In this document: positions 51,591 through 61,024 of the stretch, piece after piece | Layout of the letters: every line of letters begins with the position of its first letter | Position numbering within the stretch: position 1 is the stretch's first letter | Assembly: GCF_018138715.1 (NCBI RefSeq) | Contig: NZ_JAGSHX010000006.1 | Coordinates: forward strand, 930,001-994,000 | Direction of reading: 5' to 3' | Origin: Streptomyces asiaticus | GTDB taxonomy: Bacteria; Actinomycetota; Actinomycetes; Streptomycetales; Streptomycetaceae | DNA: 64,000 nucleotides | Translations under genes and position numbers: made by a program | Notes under the pieces: generated by a model | What the model was told of the DNA's origin: nothing | The model's database searches: none | What the model saw: the letters and a program-made list of their open reading frames with translations, nothing else

Positions 51591-52754
51591 CTACGGCTTG
51601 TGGCCGACCGCCTCCGCGTAGAACGAGCGGTCCACGACCTTGTCCTCGGGCAGCGGGTCGCCCTCCACCACCCCGGCGGTGGCGTACGCCTTCTGGAGGC
51701 GGTCCACGGTGCCCGCGCGAATCTCCCAGTCCATGCGCAGCGACGGCACGGCGGCCAGCGTGTCCGGCTCGGTCTTGAGCACGTCGCCGAGGTCGTCGAG
51801 GAACGCCTTGTCCTTCTTGTAGTCCCCGGCGAAGTAGGTGTTGACGGTGCGGATGTAGGCGCGCAGGAACGCGACCCCCGCGTCCGGGTCCCCGGTCAGC
51901 AGATCGGGGCCGAACAGGAGCCCGCCGAGCGGCTCGCCCCTCGGCTGACCGCCGAGGAAGGCGTAGTCCGCGTCGCCGTCCACCTGGCGCCACACCGGGT
52001 CGAGCAGCCAGGCCGCGTCCACTCCGCCGTTCTTCAGCGAGGCGAGCACCTCGGCCGGGCCGAGCTGCTGGAAGCGGACGCTGTCCATGTCGGCCTTGTG
52101 CGCGGAGAGCACCTTCTCCATCGGGTACGTGATGACCGAGCCCTTGCCGATGAGGGTGCCGACCGTACGGTCCTTGAGGCTGACCCCGCCCGCCGTCTCC
52201 CCCGGCCGCAGCCTGGCCCAGAATCCGCTCCTGGAGCCGGGCGCGGGCGTGAAGTTGCCGGCGACCCAGCGAATGTCGAACCCCTGCCGGATGCCGTTGA
52301 GCACGGCGGCCTCCGGCGCCGCGTACTGGACGTCGACATCGCCCTTGGCGAGCAGTGGCAGCGCGTCCGGGGTGGGCAGCAGCTTCACCTCGACGTCGAG
52401 CTTCTCCTTGCTGAATTCGCCCTTCGCCACGCCGATCCGCAGGGGCGCCAGATACTCGGCGGTCAGCGTGGAGGCGGAGACGACGACCTTCGTCTTCTTC
52501 TTCAGCGGCTTCGGCGCGGGCGCGCCGGGCGCGCAACGGGCGGGCCCGCGGCCGGCGGACCTGTCGGAGGGGTCGGTCCAGCCCTTGGCGCAGCCCGCGA
52601 CGGGGGTGATCGGGCGGGGCTTGCCGCGCGTGCCCGGGCCCGCCGACTCCGAGGTCTGCGCGTCGCAGGCGGCGAGGGAGCCGAGGGAGCCGAGGACGCC
52701 CAGCAGGGTCACGCCGGTGAGCAGGGCGCGGGCGAGGGAGGGTGTCCGTGCCAT
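51591..52754 (-). CDS. NMT1/SsuA-type ABC substrate-binding lipoprotein
   Basis: A 387-residue binding protein. Its signal peptide ends in a lipobox-like SLAAC. The mature part has VVVSASTLTAEYLAPLRIGV, a KGDVDVQYAAPEAAVL pocket stretch, and GGVDAAWLLDPVWRQ, as in the nitrate, sulfonate, taurine and pyrimidine-precursor group. An unusual Pro/Ala-rich insert with two Cys (AGCAKGW and ARCAPG) lies after the lipobox. It works with the permease and ATPase of the same operon. The substrate is not clear. Confidence 0.88.
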   Translation of the reverse strand: MARTPSLARALLTGVTLLGVLGSLGSLAACDAQTSESAGPGTRGKPRPITPVAGCAKGWTDPSDRSAGRGPARCAPGAPAPKPLKKKTKVVVSASTLTAEYLAPLRIGVAKGEFSKEKLDVEVKLLPTPDALPLLAKGDVDVQYAAPEAAVLNGIRQGFDIRWVAGNFTPAPGSRSGFWARLRPGETAGGVSLKDRTVGTLIGKGSVITYPMEKVLSAHKADMDSVRFQQLGPAEVLASLKNGGVDAAWLLDPVWRQVDGDADYAFLGGQPRGEPLGGLLFGPDLLTGDPDAGVAFLRAYIRTVNTYFAGDYKKDKAFLDDLGDVLKTEPDTLAAVPSLRMDWEIRAGTVDRLQKAYATAGVVEGDPLPEDKVVDRSFYAEAVGHKP

Positions 52755-52805
52755 GGATGCCGCCTTCCGGGGGCCGGGGGCCGGGTGTCGGAGCCGAGGT
52801 GGAGG

Positions 52806-53732
52806 TCAGGACTGGGGCCGGCCGCGGTCCCGCGGCGCCCAGGGGGTGAGCCGGCGGCCGACGAACCGGACGAGTTCGGAGAAGACCACGCCGAGCACGG
52901 CCACGCAGACGATGCCGACGAACATCACGTCGTTCTGGAACAGCGTCCGCGAGTCGAAGATCAGGTGGCCGAGGCCGTCGTTCGCGGCGATCTGCTCGGA
53001 GGCCACGATGACCAGGACCGCCACCCCGGCCGCGACCCGCATGCCGACGAGGACCTGCGGCAGCGAGGCGGGCAGCAGGACATGGCGGAACATCTGCCAG
53101 GGACCGGCGCCGAATACCTGTCCGGCCTCCCGGTGGCCCTCGGCGACGCCCATCACGGCGGCCATCGTGGAGATCCACACGAAGAAGAAGACGGTGGTCG
53201 CGACGAGCGCGATCTGGGGACCTTCGCCGAGGCCGAACATGTTGAGGAACACGGGGAGCAGCGCGAGTTTGGGCACGACGTACAGGGCGTCGAGCAACGG
53301 TTCCAGCGCCGCGCGGACCATCCGCAGCGCGCCCATCAGCAGCCCGAAGAGATAGCCCGCGGCGGTGCCGAGCGCATAACCGGCGATCACCCGCTTCAGC
53401 GTGGCCCATACGTCCGGCCACAGCTTGCCGTCGGCGGCGCGCTGCCAGCCGTCCGCCGCGATCGTGGACGGCGCGGGGTAGATACGCGAGTCGATCCAGC
53501 GCTGATCCGCGGCGAGCTGCCACAGCAGGATCAGCGCGGCGGGCACGGCGAGGGCGAGGGAGAGTTCGATGGCGCGGCGGCGCCGGTGGGCGCGGACCGG
53601 ATCGCGCTCCCCCGGCCCGGGGCGCCGCACCAGCAGCGTCGTCTCGGCGGACCCGCCGCCCCGTTCGCCTTCGCCGGGGTGTTGACCGGGCCGCGCGGCC
53701 GGGACCGAGGCCGCCGCGTTCTCGCCCTTCAT
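52806..53732 (-). CDS. ABC transporter permease, SsuC/TauC type
   Basis: A 308-residue inner-membrane protein with about six spans from residue 55 on. The cytoplasmic motif region AEGHREAGQVFGAGPWQMFR includes the EAA-like loop that binds the ATPase. The first 50 residues are polar and variable. The ATG at 53732 overlaps the ATPase stop by 4 bp. Together with the flanking genes it makes an uptake system for a small organic solute. Confidence 0.9.
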   Translation of the reverse strand: MKGENAAASVPAARPGQHPGEGERGGGSAETTLLVRRPGPGERDPVRAHRRRRAIELSLALAVPAALILLWQLAADQRWIDSRIYPAPSTIAADGWQRAADGKLWPDVWATLKRVIAGYALGTAAGYLFGLLMGALRMVRAALEPLLDALYVVPKLALLPVFLNMFGLGEGPQIALVATTVFFFVWISTMAAVMGVAEGHREAGQVFGAGPWQMFRHVLLPASLPQVLVGMRVAAGVAVLVIVASEQIAANDGLGHLIFDSRTLFQNDVMFVGIVCVAVLGVVFSELVRFVGRRLTPWAPRDRGRPQS

Positions 53733-54556
53733 GAGGGCTTCCCCACCGGGTCCGCCGGAGCGGCGGCACCGGCCCCGCCCCGCTGTACCTCGTCGCGCAG
53801 GAGTTCCCACAGCTCGGACCGCAACGCGGCGAACTGCGGAGCGTGGCGCATCGCCCCGGTGCGCGGGCGTTCGAACGGCGGGTGCCGTTCGGCGATCACC
53901 CTGCCGGGCCTGGCCGACATCACCACCACCCGGTCCCCGAGCACGATCGCCTCCTCCAGGCTGTGGGTGACGAACAGTGCGGTGGTGCGGGTGGCCTGGC
54001 AGACCGCGAGCAACTCGTCCTGGAGGATGGTGCGCAACTGGGCGTCGAGCGCGGCGAACGGTTCGTCCAGGAGCAGCACCTCCGGCTCCACCGCGAGCGC
54101 GCGGGCGATCGCCACCCGCTGCCGCATCCCGCCCGACAGGGTGGCCGGGTAGGCGTCGGCGAAGTCGGACAGACCGAGCCGGGCCAGCCAGTCCCGGGCC
54201 CGCGCGTCGGCCGCCCTGCGCGGCACCCGCCGCACATCGAGGCCGAAGCGGACGTTGGCCAGCACGGTCTTCCAGTCGTAGATGCCGTAGTCCTGCGGGA
54301 TCATCGCGGCCGGATGCCGGCGACGCGCGCGAATCTCGACCTCGCCACCGCTGGGGCGGACGAGTCCGGCGACGATGCGCAGGAACGTGGACTTGCCGCA
54401 TCCGGACGGGCCGACGATGCAGCAGAACTCCCCGTGCCGAATGTCCATGTCGAGTGGTCCGAGGGCGTGCACCTGCCGGGTTCCGTGCCCGAAGGTGCGG
54501 GTCACCGCGCGGGCACGTACTTTCGGCGCGGCCCCGGGTGTGGTGTGCGGCTCCAC
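53729..54556 (-). CDS. ABC transporter ATP-binding protein, SsuB/TauB type
   Basis: A 275-residue ATPase. The Walker A is GPSGCGKST, the signature LSGGMRQRVAIARAL, the Walker B VLLLDEPFAALD, and the H-loop TTALFVTHSLEEA. The start at 54556 (GTG) has AGGAG 7 nt upstream; the frame continues to 54667 without a better site. It is the first gene of the operon and energises uptake with the permease and binding protein that follow. Confidence 0.93.
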   Translation of the reverse strand: MEPHTTPGAAPKVRARAVTRTFGHGTRQVHALGPLDMDIRHGEFCCIVGPSGCGKSTFLRIVAGLVRPSGGEVEIRARRRHPAAMIPQDYGIYDWKTVLANVRFGLDVRRVPRRAADARARDWLARLGLSDFADAYPATLSGGMRQRVAIARALAVEPEVLLLDEPFAALDAQLRTILQDELLAVCQATRTTALFVTHSLEEAIVLGDRVVVMSARPGRVIAERHPPFERPRTGAMRHAPQFAALRSELWELLRDEVQRGGAGAAAPADPVGKPS

Positions 54557-54622
54557 CCTGTAACTCCTGATCCGGTCGAGCGGGTGTCGTGCGACAACGG
54601 CTGCGCGCACCGCTTTACGATA

Positions 54623-54635
54623 TGACGGTCCGTCA
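54623..54635 (-). promoter_or_regulatory. 13-bp palindrome before the NMT1-type ABC operon
   Basis: TGACGG T CCGTCA, a perfect palindrome, 67 bp upstream of the ATPase start. The flanks extend it to ATNTGACGGNCCGTCANAT, a common shape for TetR operators. No TetR gene is adjacent; the one at 50467 has its own different palindromes. Confidence 0.6.
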
Positions 54636-54702
54636 GATTCGGGCAAGGGTGGCGACGGGACTGGCAACTCGGGGGCAGCGACGGCTCAGGACGGACGACC
54701 GC

Positions 54703-56643
54703 TCAGGACAGGCGGCGGCACAGCAGCGCGTCCGGGCTGCCGGAGCTGCCCACCCGCGTGGTGAAGGCGATACCGGCGGCGTACTCGCCGTCCGCGCACT
54801 GGCCCTTGTAGGCGCCGTGGGCGAAGTCGCCCCCCGCGGCGTCGGCGGGCCGGTTGTCGGAGCGGTCGAACCAGACCGCACGTCCCGTGGCGCCCAACGA
54901 GGTCCGGGCCGGGGCACACAGCCCGGCGGACACCCGGCTGCCACGGCGGCTGTAGCCGATGAGGAACTGGTCCGAGGGGCACTGGAACTTGGTGTAGCCG
55001 GAGGCCCAGTCGCCACCGGCGGGTACGTACCGTTCGTCCGTGACGACCGTATGGGCGGTGCCGGGGGCGCGCGGGTCGTCGGCGCCGGTGTCGGTGCACA
55101 GCCCGCGCCCGGAGGTGTGGCTGAGGCCGATCAGCCGCAGCCCATCGGGGCAGGCTGCCTTGTAGGCGCCCGGATCCCAGTCGCCCCGGGCCCGTTCGAT
55201 CAGGGACTGCACATGGTCGCCGTGGTCGGTGACGAGCATGCGCCAGGTCGGGACGCGGTCGACGGGGCCGGTGCGTTCGGGCGCGGTCATCAGCCGCTGC
55301 CACGCCGTGCCGCGCCAGTCGCCCTGGTCGAGGATTCCGTATCTGCGGCCCGTGGAGTCGTAGCGCAGCAGCGCCCAGTCGTCGTGGCCTTCCCAGCCCA
55401 CGAGTGGCCAGTAGGCGAAGTCGGCGTCACGGTCGGCGAAGTAGTCGGTGATATGGGTGAACCAGGCGCGCGGCGCGGTGCCCGTCTCGGCCGAGCCGAT
55501 ACCGAACTCGCTGATCCACACGGGTGCCGTGTAGTGCTTCCCGCTGTCCTCGGCGACGAAGAACGCCTGGTCGGTGAGGGTTCGATACAGCTCATCGCGG
55601 CTGAGGTCCTGGTACCGGGGGTCATGTGTCTCGCCGACGCCGGTGGCACCGCTGTGGCGCGGGCCGGTGTATCCGTAGAAGTGGGCCGAGTACACCAGCT
55701 TGTGGGCGCCTGTGAGGGTGTGCGAGAGGGTGCGCGCGGGGGCCAGGGTGGGGCGCTCATGGGGCAGCCCGTCCACCGGAATCCCGGTCCAGTTGATGCC
55801 CTCGATCACGATGAGGAGGTCGGGGTCGGCCTCGGTGAGGATGCGGTCGGCGGCGCGCTGCGCGGCGGTGTACCAGTCGTGCGCGTCGCCAAGGCCCCAG
55901 TTGGGGTCGTCCAGGACGTCGCGGCGCACCTCGTTGTAGAGGTCGGCGCCCACCACACGTGGTTCGTCGGCGTAACGGCGGGCCATGAAGACCCAGTCGT
56001 CGATCCACGCTTGCGTGGACTGGCTGCTGTTCCACCGCTCGTTGCCGTCGATGCCGCAGCACCACCGGGTGGTGTTGGTGTGGTTGTTGAGGATGACGGC
56101 GAAGCCGTCCCGGCTGAGGGCGGACACCACGGCGTCGAAGATCTGAAGGGGTGTCTTTCCGCGCAGTTGGGTGTTGGCGGCTACGGCGCTGTCCGGCACG
56201 GTCGCCGCGGCATGGATCATCTCGTTGGAGAACGGCAGCCGGATGCTGTTGATGCCCAGCCGATGGAAGTCGGCGAGCAGTGTCGGCAGGGGCGCCCGGT
56301 CCAGGCCGAGGGGGATGCCGGAGGAGTTCTGCCCGGAGTGGTGGTTGGCGGGGTCGTCGACACTGCCGCTCCCCGTCCACGAGCCCTGCGCGCCGTCCCA
56401 GTTGGCCGACTTGAGCCGGAAGCGGTCGCCCTTGGCGTCCACGATGTACCGGCCGCGGGTCGACAGCGGCGGCTGCCAGGCGTCGGCCGCGGGGGCGGGG
56501 GCGAAGGTGGCCGTGGCGGAGGTGGTGGGGGCCGCCTGCGCGGCGGGCTGTTGGGCGGTGGCGACCGGTCCCGGCGCCGTGGCCAGCAGGGCGAGGATCG
56601 ACGCGATTCCCGTCAGGTACCTGAGGGTTCTCCTGGTCGGCAT
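54703..56643 (-). CDS. Secreted GH5 family endoglycanase with a C-terminal domain
   Basis: A 646-residue secreted enzyme. A signal peptide ends near residue 30 (PVATAQQ). The GH5 barrel has the acid/base Glu 238 in ADLYNEVR and the nucleophile Glu 379 in WISEFGIG, with GINSIRLPFSNEM near residue 130. The last 170 residues hold three similar units (DWDPGAYKAACPDGLRLIGL, DWASGYTKFQCPSDQFLIGY, DFAHGAYKGQCADGEYAAGI), each with Cys, resembling a lectin- or binding-type region. It should cut a beta-linked polysaccharide outside the cell and feed the neighbouring transport operon. GGGAAGG precedes the ATG. Confidence 0.9.
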   Translation of the reverse strand: MPTRRTLRYLTGIASILALLATAPGPVATAQQPAAQAAPTTSATATFAPAPAADAWQPPLSTRGRYIVDAKGDRFRLKSANWDGAQGSWTGSGSVDDPANHHSGQNSSGIPLGLDRAPLPTLLADFHRLGINSIRLPFSNEMIHAAATVPDSAVAANTQLRGKTPLQIFDAVVSALSRDGFAVILNNHTNTTRWCCGIDGNERWNSSQSTQAWIDDWVFMARRYADEPRVVGADLYNEVRRDVLDDPNWGLGDAHDWYTAAQRAADRILTEADPDLLIVIEGINWTGIPVDGLPHERPTLAPARTLSHTLTGAHKLVYSAHFYGYTGPRHSGATGVGETHDPRYQDLSRDELYRTLTDQAFFVAEDSGKHYTAPVWISEFGIGSAETGTAPRAWFTHITDYFADRDADFAYWPLVGWEGHDDWALLRYDSTGRRYGILDQGDWRGTAWQRLMTAPERTGPVDRVPTWRMLVTDHGDHVQSLIERARGDWDPGAYKAACPDGLRLIGLSHTSGRGLCTDTGADDPRAPGTAHTVVTDERYVPAGGDWASGYTKFQCPSDQFLIGYSRRGSRVSAGLCAPARTSLGATGRAVWFDRSDNRPADAAGGDFAHGAYKGQCADGEYAAGIAFTTRVGSSGSPDALLCRRLS

Positions 56644-56752
56644 GCGGCCTTCCCGTGGGTGAGCGATGGTGCCCGAACGCGGCTCCGCCGGACCCGGCGC
56701 GCCCGGGCACCATACTGACGCCCCATCACATCACCGTCCAGACAGCGTGCGA

Positions 56753-59023
56753 TCAGCTCGACGGCTCGACCACCAGCCGTGCCCCCTGCGTTTCGCCGGA
56801 CGAGGGCCCGGTCTCCAGCAGGAGTTCGCCGGGTTCGACGGCGAGGCCCAGGTCCCGGGTGACGGAGGCGAGGGTGTCGGCGTCGATCGCGAACACGGCC
56901 TCGGCCTCCTCCCCCGGCCGCAGGTCGAGGCGGGCGAAGCCACGGAGCTCGCGCACGCGGGGCCACGAGGAGCCGCCCGACAGCCGTCGCACATAGAGCT
57001 GGGCCGTCTCGCGCACCGGCCGCTCACCGGTGTTGCGCACGGTCACCCGGCAGCTGAGCGTCGGGGCGTCCGCGGTCACACGGGCGCGGGAGAGCCGTGG
57101 TGGCGCGTACGCGACCGTGGTGTACGAAAGGCCGTGACCGAAGGCGTAGCGGCCGGTGGCGGGCTGGTCCACATAGCCGCGGTACCGGTGGTCCTTGGCG
57201 TTGTAGAACACCGGCAGCTGCGCGGCCGACCTGGGGATGGACACCGGCAGCCGCCCCTCGGGCCCGGCCGCGCCGAACAGGACGTCGGCGACGGCCCGCC
57301 CGCCCCACGGGCCCGGGTACCAGGCGCTCAGCACCGCCGCGGCCTTCTCCGAGAGGTCGGGCAGGGCGTGCGGACGGCCCTGGACGAGGACCACGACGAC
57401 CGGCACACCCGTGGCGGCCACCGCGTCAAGGAGCGCCACCTGCCCGACGGACAGGCCCAGTTCGGCCAGGTCGACACCTTCGCCGCAGGTCATACCGGCG
57501 GGGTTGGCGGAGCTCACCACCGCCGCGCCGTTGGTGTCGAAGGTGGTGTCACCTGACCGGGCGCTGGATCCGCCCAGGACGAGCACCGCGATGTCCGCCG
57601 ATCCCGCCAGCGCGACCGCCTCGGGGACCCCGGAGAGGTCGCCGCCGACCAGCTCGCACCCGGGCGCGTAGGTGACCTCGGTGTCCGGCGGGGCGGCCGA
57701 CCGGATGCCGTCCAGGACCGTGACGTGGTCGGAGCCGGGGCGCTGTGGCGCGGTGTAGTCGCCGATCTGCTGGGCGACGGAGTCGGCGTTCGGGCCGAGG
57801 ACGGCGATCCGGCGGGTCGAGGGTGCCAGCGGCAGGACTCCCCCGTCGTGGGCGAGCAGGGTGATGGACGCGCGGGCCACGCGTTCGCTCAGCTCATGCG
57901 GGTCGGAGGGCCGGTCCACGGCAGGCGCGTAGGGCTGCTCGAAGAGGCCCAGGCGGAACTTCAGCGCCAGCACCCGGGCCACGGCGGTGTCCAGGGTCCG
58001 CTCCGCGACGAGCCCCCGGGCCACCGCCTCGGCCAGCCGCGGGAAGCAGGCGTCCCAGAGGCTGAGGTCGCATCCGGCGTTCAGGGCCAGGGCGCCCGCG
58101 GCCACCGGGTCGCCCGTGAGCCGGACCAGACGGTCGATGGCGCCACCGTCCGCCATCACGATGCCGTCCAACTCCAGCCAGCCCCTGAGGAGTTCGGTCA
58201 GCAGCGGCCGACTGGCGACGCAGGGCAGGCCGTCGAACTCGTTGTAGGCCGCCATCACCCCGGCCGCACCGGCGCGTATCCCGGCCCGGGCCGCCGCCAG
58301 ATGGATCTCGTGCAGTTCGCGGGCGCCCAGTTCGGTGGCCGCGCTGTTGCGTCCGCCGACCGTGGCCCCCTGTCCGGCGAAGTGCTTGAGCACCACGGCC
58401 ACGTCCGCCGTGCGCATCCCCCGCACCAGCGCCTCGGTGAGCCGGGCCGCCAGATACGGGTCCTCGCCGAAGCACTCCTCCGCACGGCCCCAGCGCGGAT
58501 CGCGCACCAGGTCGAGGGCGGAGACCAGCGCCACGTGGCCACCGCGTGCCCGCATCTCCGCGCCGACCGCGGCCGCCGCCGCCTCGTAGAGCCCGGGGTC
58601 CCAGGTGGCGCCCACGGCGAGGTTGACCGGCAGCACGGTTCCGTCCAGGGCCTGGTGGCCGTGCGGAACCTCCTCGACGAGCAGCACGGGTATGCCAAGA
58701 CGGGTGTTCTCCACGACATGTCGCTGTACGGCATCGGCGACCCGCGCCCCGTCCGCCGCCGTGATGCCGTCGGCGAAGCCGACGCCGGACCAGGCGTCGG
58801 CCCGCTGGAGCCCGTACAGGGCACCCATCCCGCCGTACGCGGCGACCTCGGCGCGGAAGGCGTCGGTGAGCCGGTGGCCGCTGTCGGTGCGCTCGTAGGC
58901 GTGCCAGCCGTACATCCGCTGGTTGACCTGGCCGACCTTCTCGGTGAGCGTCATCCGCCCCAGCAGATCGCGGACCCGCTCCGCCACCGGCGCGGTCGGG
59001 TCGCGGTAGAGCTGATCGGTCAC
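56753..59023 (-). CDS. GH3 family beta-glucosidase-type enzyme
   Basis: A 756-residue enzyme without a signal peptide, so cytoplasmic. The TIM-barrel part starts with MTLTEKVGQVNQRMYGW and has GIVMADGGAIDRL, where the Asp should be the nucleophile. The alpha/beta sandwich follows, and the end (residues 660-750) is a fibronectin-type-III-like domain. The GTG at 59023 overlaps the previous stop (GTGA); the upstream frame is that gene out of phase. It would remove terminal sugars from imported beta-oligosaccharides. It is the last gene of the operon. Confidence 0.9.
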   Translation of the reverse strand: MTDQLYRDPTAPVAERVRDLLGRMTLTEKVGQVNQRMYGWHAYERTDSGHRLTDAFRAEVAAYGGMGALYGLQRADAWSGVGFADGITAADGARVADAVQRHVVENTRLGIPVLLVEEVPHGHQALDGTVLPVNLAVGATWDPGLYEAAAAAVGAEMRARGGHVALVSALDLVRDPRWGRAEECFGEDPYLAARLTEALVRGMRTADVAVVLKHFAGQGATVGGRNSAATELGARELHEIHLAAARAGIRAGAAGVMAAYNEFDGLPCVASRPLLTELLRGWLELDGIVMADGGAIDRLVRLTGDPVAAGALALNAGCDLSLWDACFPRLAEAVARGLVAERTLDTAVARVLALKFRLGLFEQPYAPAVDRPSDPHELSERVARASITLLAHDGGVLPLAPSTRRIAVLGPNADSVAQQIGDYTAPQRPGSDHVTVLDGIRSAAPPDTEVTYAPGCELVGGDLSGVPEAVALAGSADIAVLVLGGSSARSGDTTFDTNGAAVVSSANPAGMTCGEGVDLAELGLSVGQVALLDAVAATGVPVVVVLVQGRPHALPDLSEKAAAVLSAWYPGPWGGRAVADVLFGAAGPEGRLPVSIPRSAAQLPVFYNAKDHRYRGYVDQPATGRYAFGHGLSYTTVAYAPPRLSRARVTADAPTLSCRVTVRNTGERPVRETAQLYVRRLSGGSSWPRVRELRGFARLDLRPGEEAEAVFAIDADTLASVTRDLGLAVEPGELLLETGPSSGETQGARLVVEPSS

Positions 59024-60954
59024 GTCAGCTCCAGGACGCGCACACCGTACGGGCCGAGCGTCACATCCGCCGTCGCCGCGCCGGACGCGAGGTCGTGCAG
59101 CGTTCCCTCGGTGGCGGGGCGGACGGTGACCTCCTCGGGGCTCTGGCTGACCAGCCATACGAAGCGGCGCCCGTCGTCGTGGACGAGGAGGTCCGCGCCG
59201 ACGTGGGGGCTGTCGACCGTCACCGGGCGGTGGACCCCGGCCACATCGGCGAGCGCCGCGTACAGCCGGTGGGTCTCCTCGGGGTTGGCGCGGGCGGTGC
59301 GGGCGGCCATGTGCTCCAGGGGGTAGGTGGCCAGAACGGTGCGGCCGCGCCCGGTGTCGCGCACCAGGAGGGCGGGCCGCCCGTGGGCGTCGACGGCCAC
59401 CACCCGGGCGTCACGCGGAACCACCGGCAGATACGCCCGGCTGTCCTCGTTGCCCGCTACGGGGAAGCGCAGCGAGGTCCCGGCCGTCAGCCCGCCGAAG
59501 TCCTCGGTGAACGTCATCTCCAGGACGTCGTCCTCGATGGGCTCGGACACGCCGTAGGAGAGCTGTAGTTCGACGCCGAACAGCCCGTCCAGGTCGTCGA
59601 ACCACGGGCCGCGGGTCCCCGGGTGCTCGCCGGAGCAGAACGAGAGGTAGACGGTGGCGCCCGCGTGGGCGCGGCGTTCGAGCTCACGCCGGGTGCGCGT
59701 GGTGAGCTGGCGGGTGGCGGGGAGCAGATACAGGGCCGCGTCGCCGGGCAGTCCGTCGGCCTCCCGGGTGAAGCCCACCGGCAGGTCCGCGGCGCGGGTG
59801 GCCACATAGCTCTGATGCAGCGATGTGAAGATCAGCGGCCGGTCGGCGGGCCTGCTGTAGGGGTAGCCGCGCTCCAGGAAGGCGGGCACGACCAGGGCCG
59901 CGTGCGCGTCGGCGCGTCGGCAGTGTGCGAAGTCCACGGCCCTCAGCACCTCGGCGAACGCGGCGAGTTCGAGCAGCGGGGCCTTGGGGGCGCCGGTGTG
60001 GTCGGTGATGCCGAAGTGCATCTCGAAGGGGTGGTGGTCGTACGGCGAGCGGTCCCACAGGTCGTCGTAGTCGGTGTTGTTCCAGGCGATCCAGCCCGTG
60101 GCGCCGCCGAGCAGCGAGTTGTGCAGGGTCTGCCGGTAGTAGACCGCCGCGTTCCGGTCGGACACGGTGTCCGTGGAGAGCCCGAACTCCTCCAGGACGA
60201 CGGGCTGTCCGGTGACCGACGCCAGTTCGCACTCGAAGGCGGCGCGCAGGTGCTGACGGGGCCGGTCGGTGTCCGAGCGGTAGACGTGCGGGCCCACGAA
60301 GTCCACGTACTCGGCGGTGTCGCGCAGCGAGAAGCCGTTGTCGCGGCCGGTGACCTCGATGCCCCACGCGCCGTCGCCGAGGGAGACGGGCTGGGTGCCG
60401 CCGGCCGCCCGTACCGCGTTGCACATGGCCTGCGCCCAGGCGGTCACCACCTCGGCAGAGGGCGGATCCACCTGGTAGACGCGGCCGTAGCCGGGCATCT
60501 CATTGGTGATGAGCCAGCCGGTGACCGCCGGGTGGTCCTTGAAGCGGCGGGTCATCTGGGACACGAACCACGCCTGGCGGCCGACCATCCACACGTCCTC
60601 GTAGAGGTCGCGGCCACCGCGCCAGGCGGGGTCCCAGTTCTCGCCCGACATGTGGCCGACGATGAAGGTGGGCACCGTGCCCATGCCCGTCTCGGTGTGG
60701 GCGTCGAGGAAGTCGCGGAAGCGCTCGCACAGCGTCTCGTCCACGCGGTGGGGCTCTGGGTGGAAGTCGGGCCAGTAGAAGAACGACCGGGTCATCGTCA
60801 GGCCGTGCTCGCGCAGCACCCGCAGTTCCGCGCGGACCGTCGTCGGGTCGTAGTCGCGCCACATCAGGGGCCCGCCGGTGCGGGACCAGAAGTTGGCGCC
60901 GAGCCAGGGCAGGACGGCGGGGTGGTGGGTGAGCTGGGCGCTGTGGCGTCGCAT
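59020..60954 (-). CDS. Clan GH-A glycosidase (GH5/GH42-like)
   Basis: A 644-residue cytoplasmic enzyme. The TIM barrel has NFWSRTGGPLMWRDYDPTTV, an acid/base Glu 152 in GWLITNEMPGYG and a nucleophile Glu 256 in VVLEEFGLS. A second domain near residues 340-500 (LYLLPATRQLTTRTRRELER) resembles the trimerisation region of GH42 beta-galactosidases, and a small beta domain ends the protein. This suits a beta-mannosidase or beta-galactosidase type; the sugar is uncertain. It overlaps the GH3 gene by 4 bp and follows the LacI gene. Confidence 0.85.
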   Translation of the reverse strand: MRRHSAQLTHHPAVLPWLGANFWSRTGGPLMWRDYDPTTVRAELRVLREHGLTMTRSFFYWPDFHPEPHRVDETLCERFRDFLDAHTETGMGTVPTFIVGHMSGENWDPAWRGGRDLYEDVWMVGRQAWFVSQMTRRFKDHPAVTGWLITNEMPGYGRVYQVDPPSAEVVTAWAQAMCNAVRAAGGTQPVSLGDGAWGIEVTGRDNGFSLRDTAEYVDFVGPHVYRSDTDRPRQHLRAAFECELASVTGQPVVLEEFGLSTDTVSDRNAAVYYRQTLHNSLLGGATGWIAWNNTDYDDLWDRSPYDHHPFEMHFGITDHTGAPKAPLLELAAFAEVLRAVDFAHCRRADAHAALVVPAFLERGYPYSRPADRPLIFTSLHQSYVATRAADLPVGFTREADGLPGDAALYLLPATRQLTTRTRRELERRAHAGATVYLSFCSGEHPGTRGPWFDDLDGLFGVELQLSYGVSEPIEDDVLEMTFTEDFGGLTAGTSLRFPVAGNEDSRAYLPVVPRDARVVAVDAHGRPALLVRDTGRGRTVLATYPLEHMAARTARANPEETHRLYAALADVAGVHRPVTVDSPHVGADLLVHDDGRRFVWLVSQSPEEVTVRPATEGTLHDLASGAATADVTLGPYGVRVLELT

Positions 60955-61024
60955 GGTCCTTCTCGGATGTCGGTGGTACGGGTGGGGGGTGGCCCGGCGC
61001 GGGGCCGGGGTCGGGGTCGGGGTG

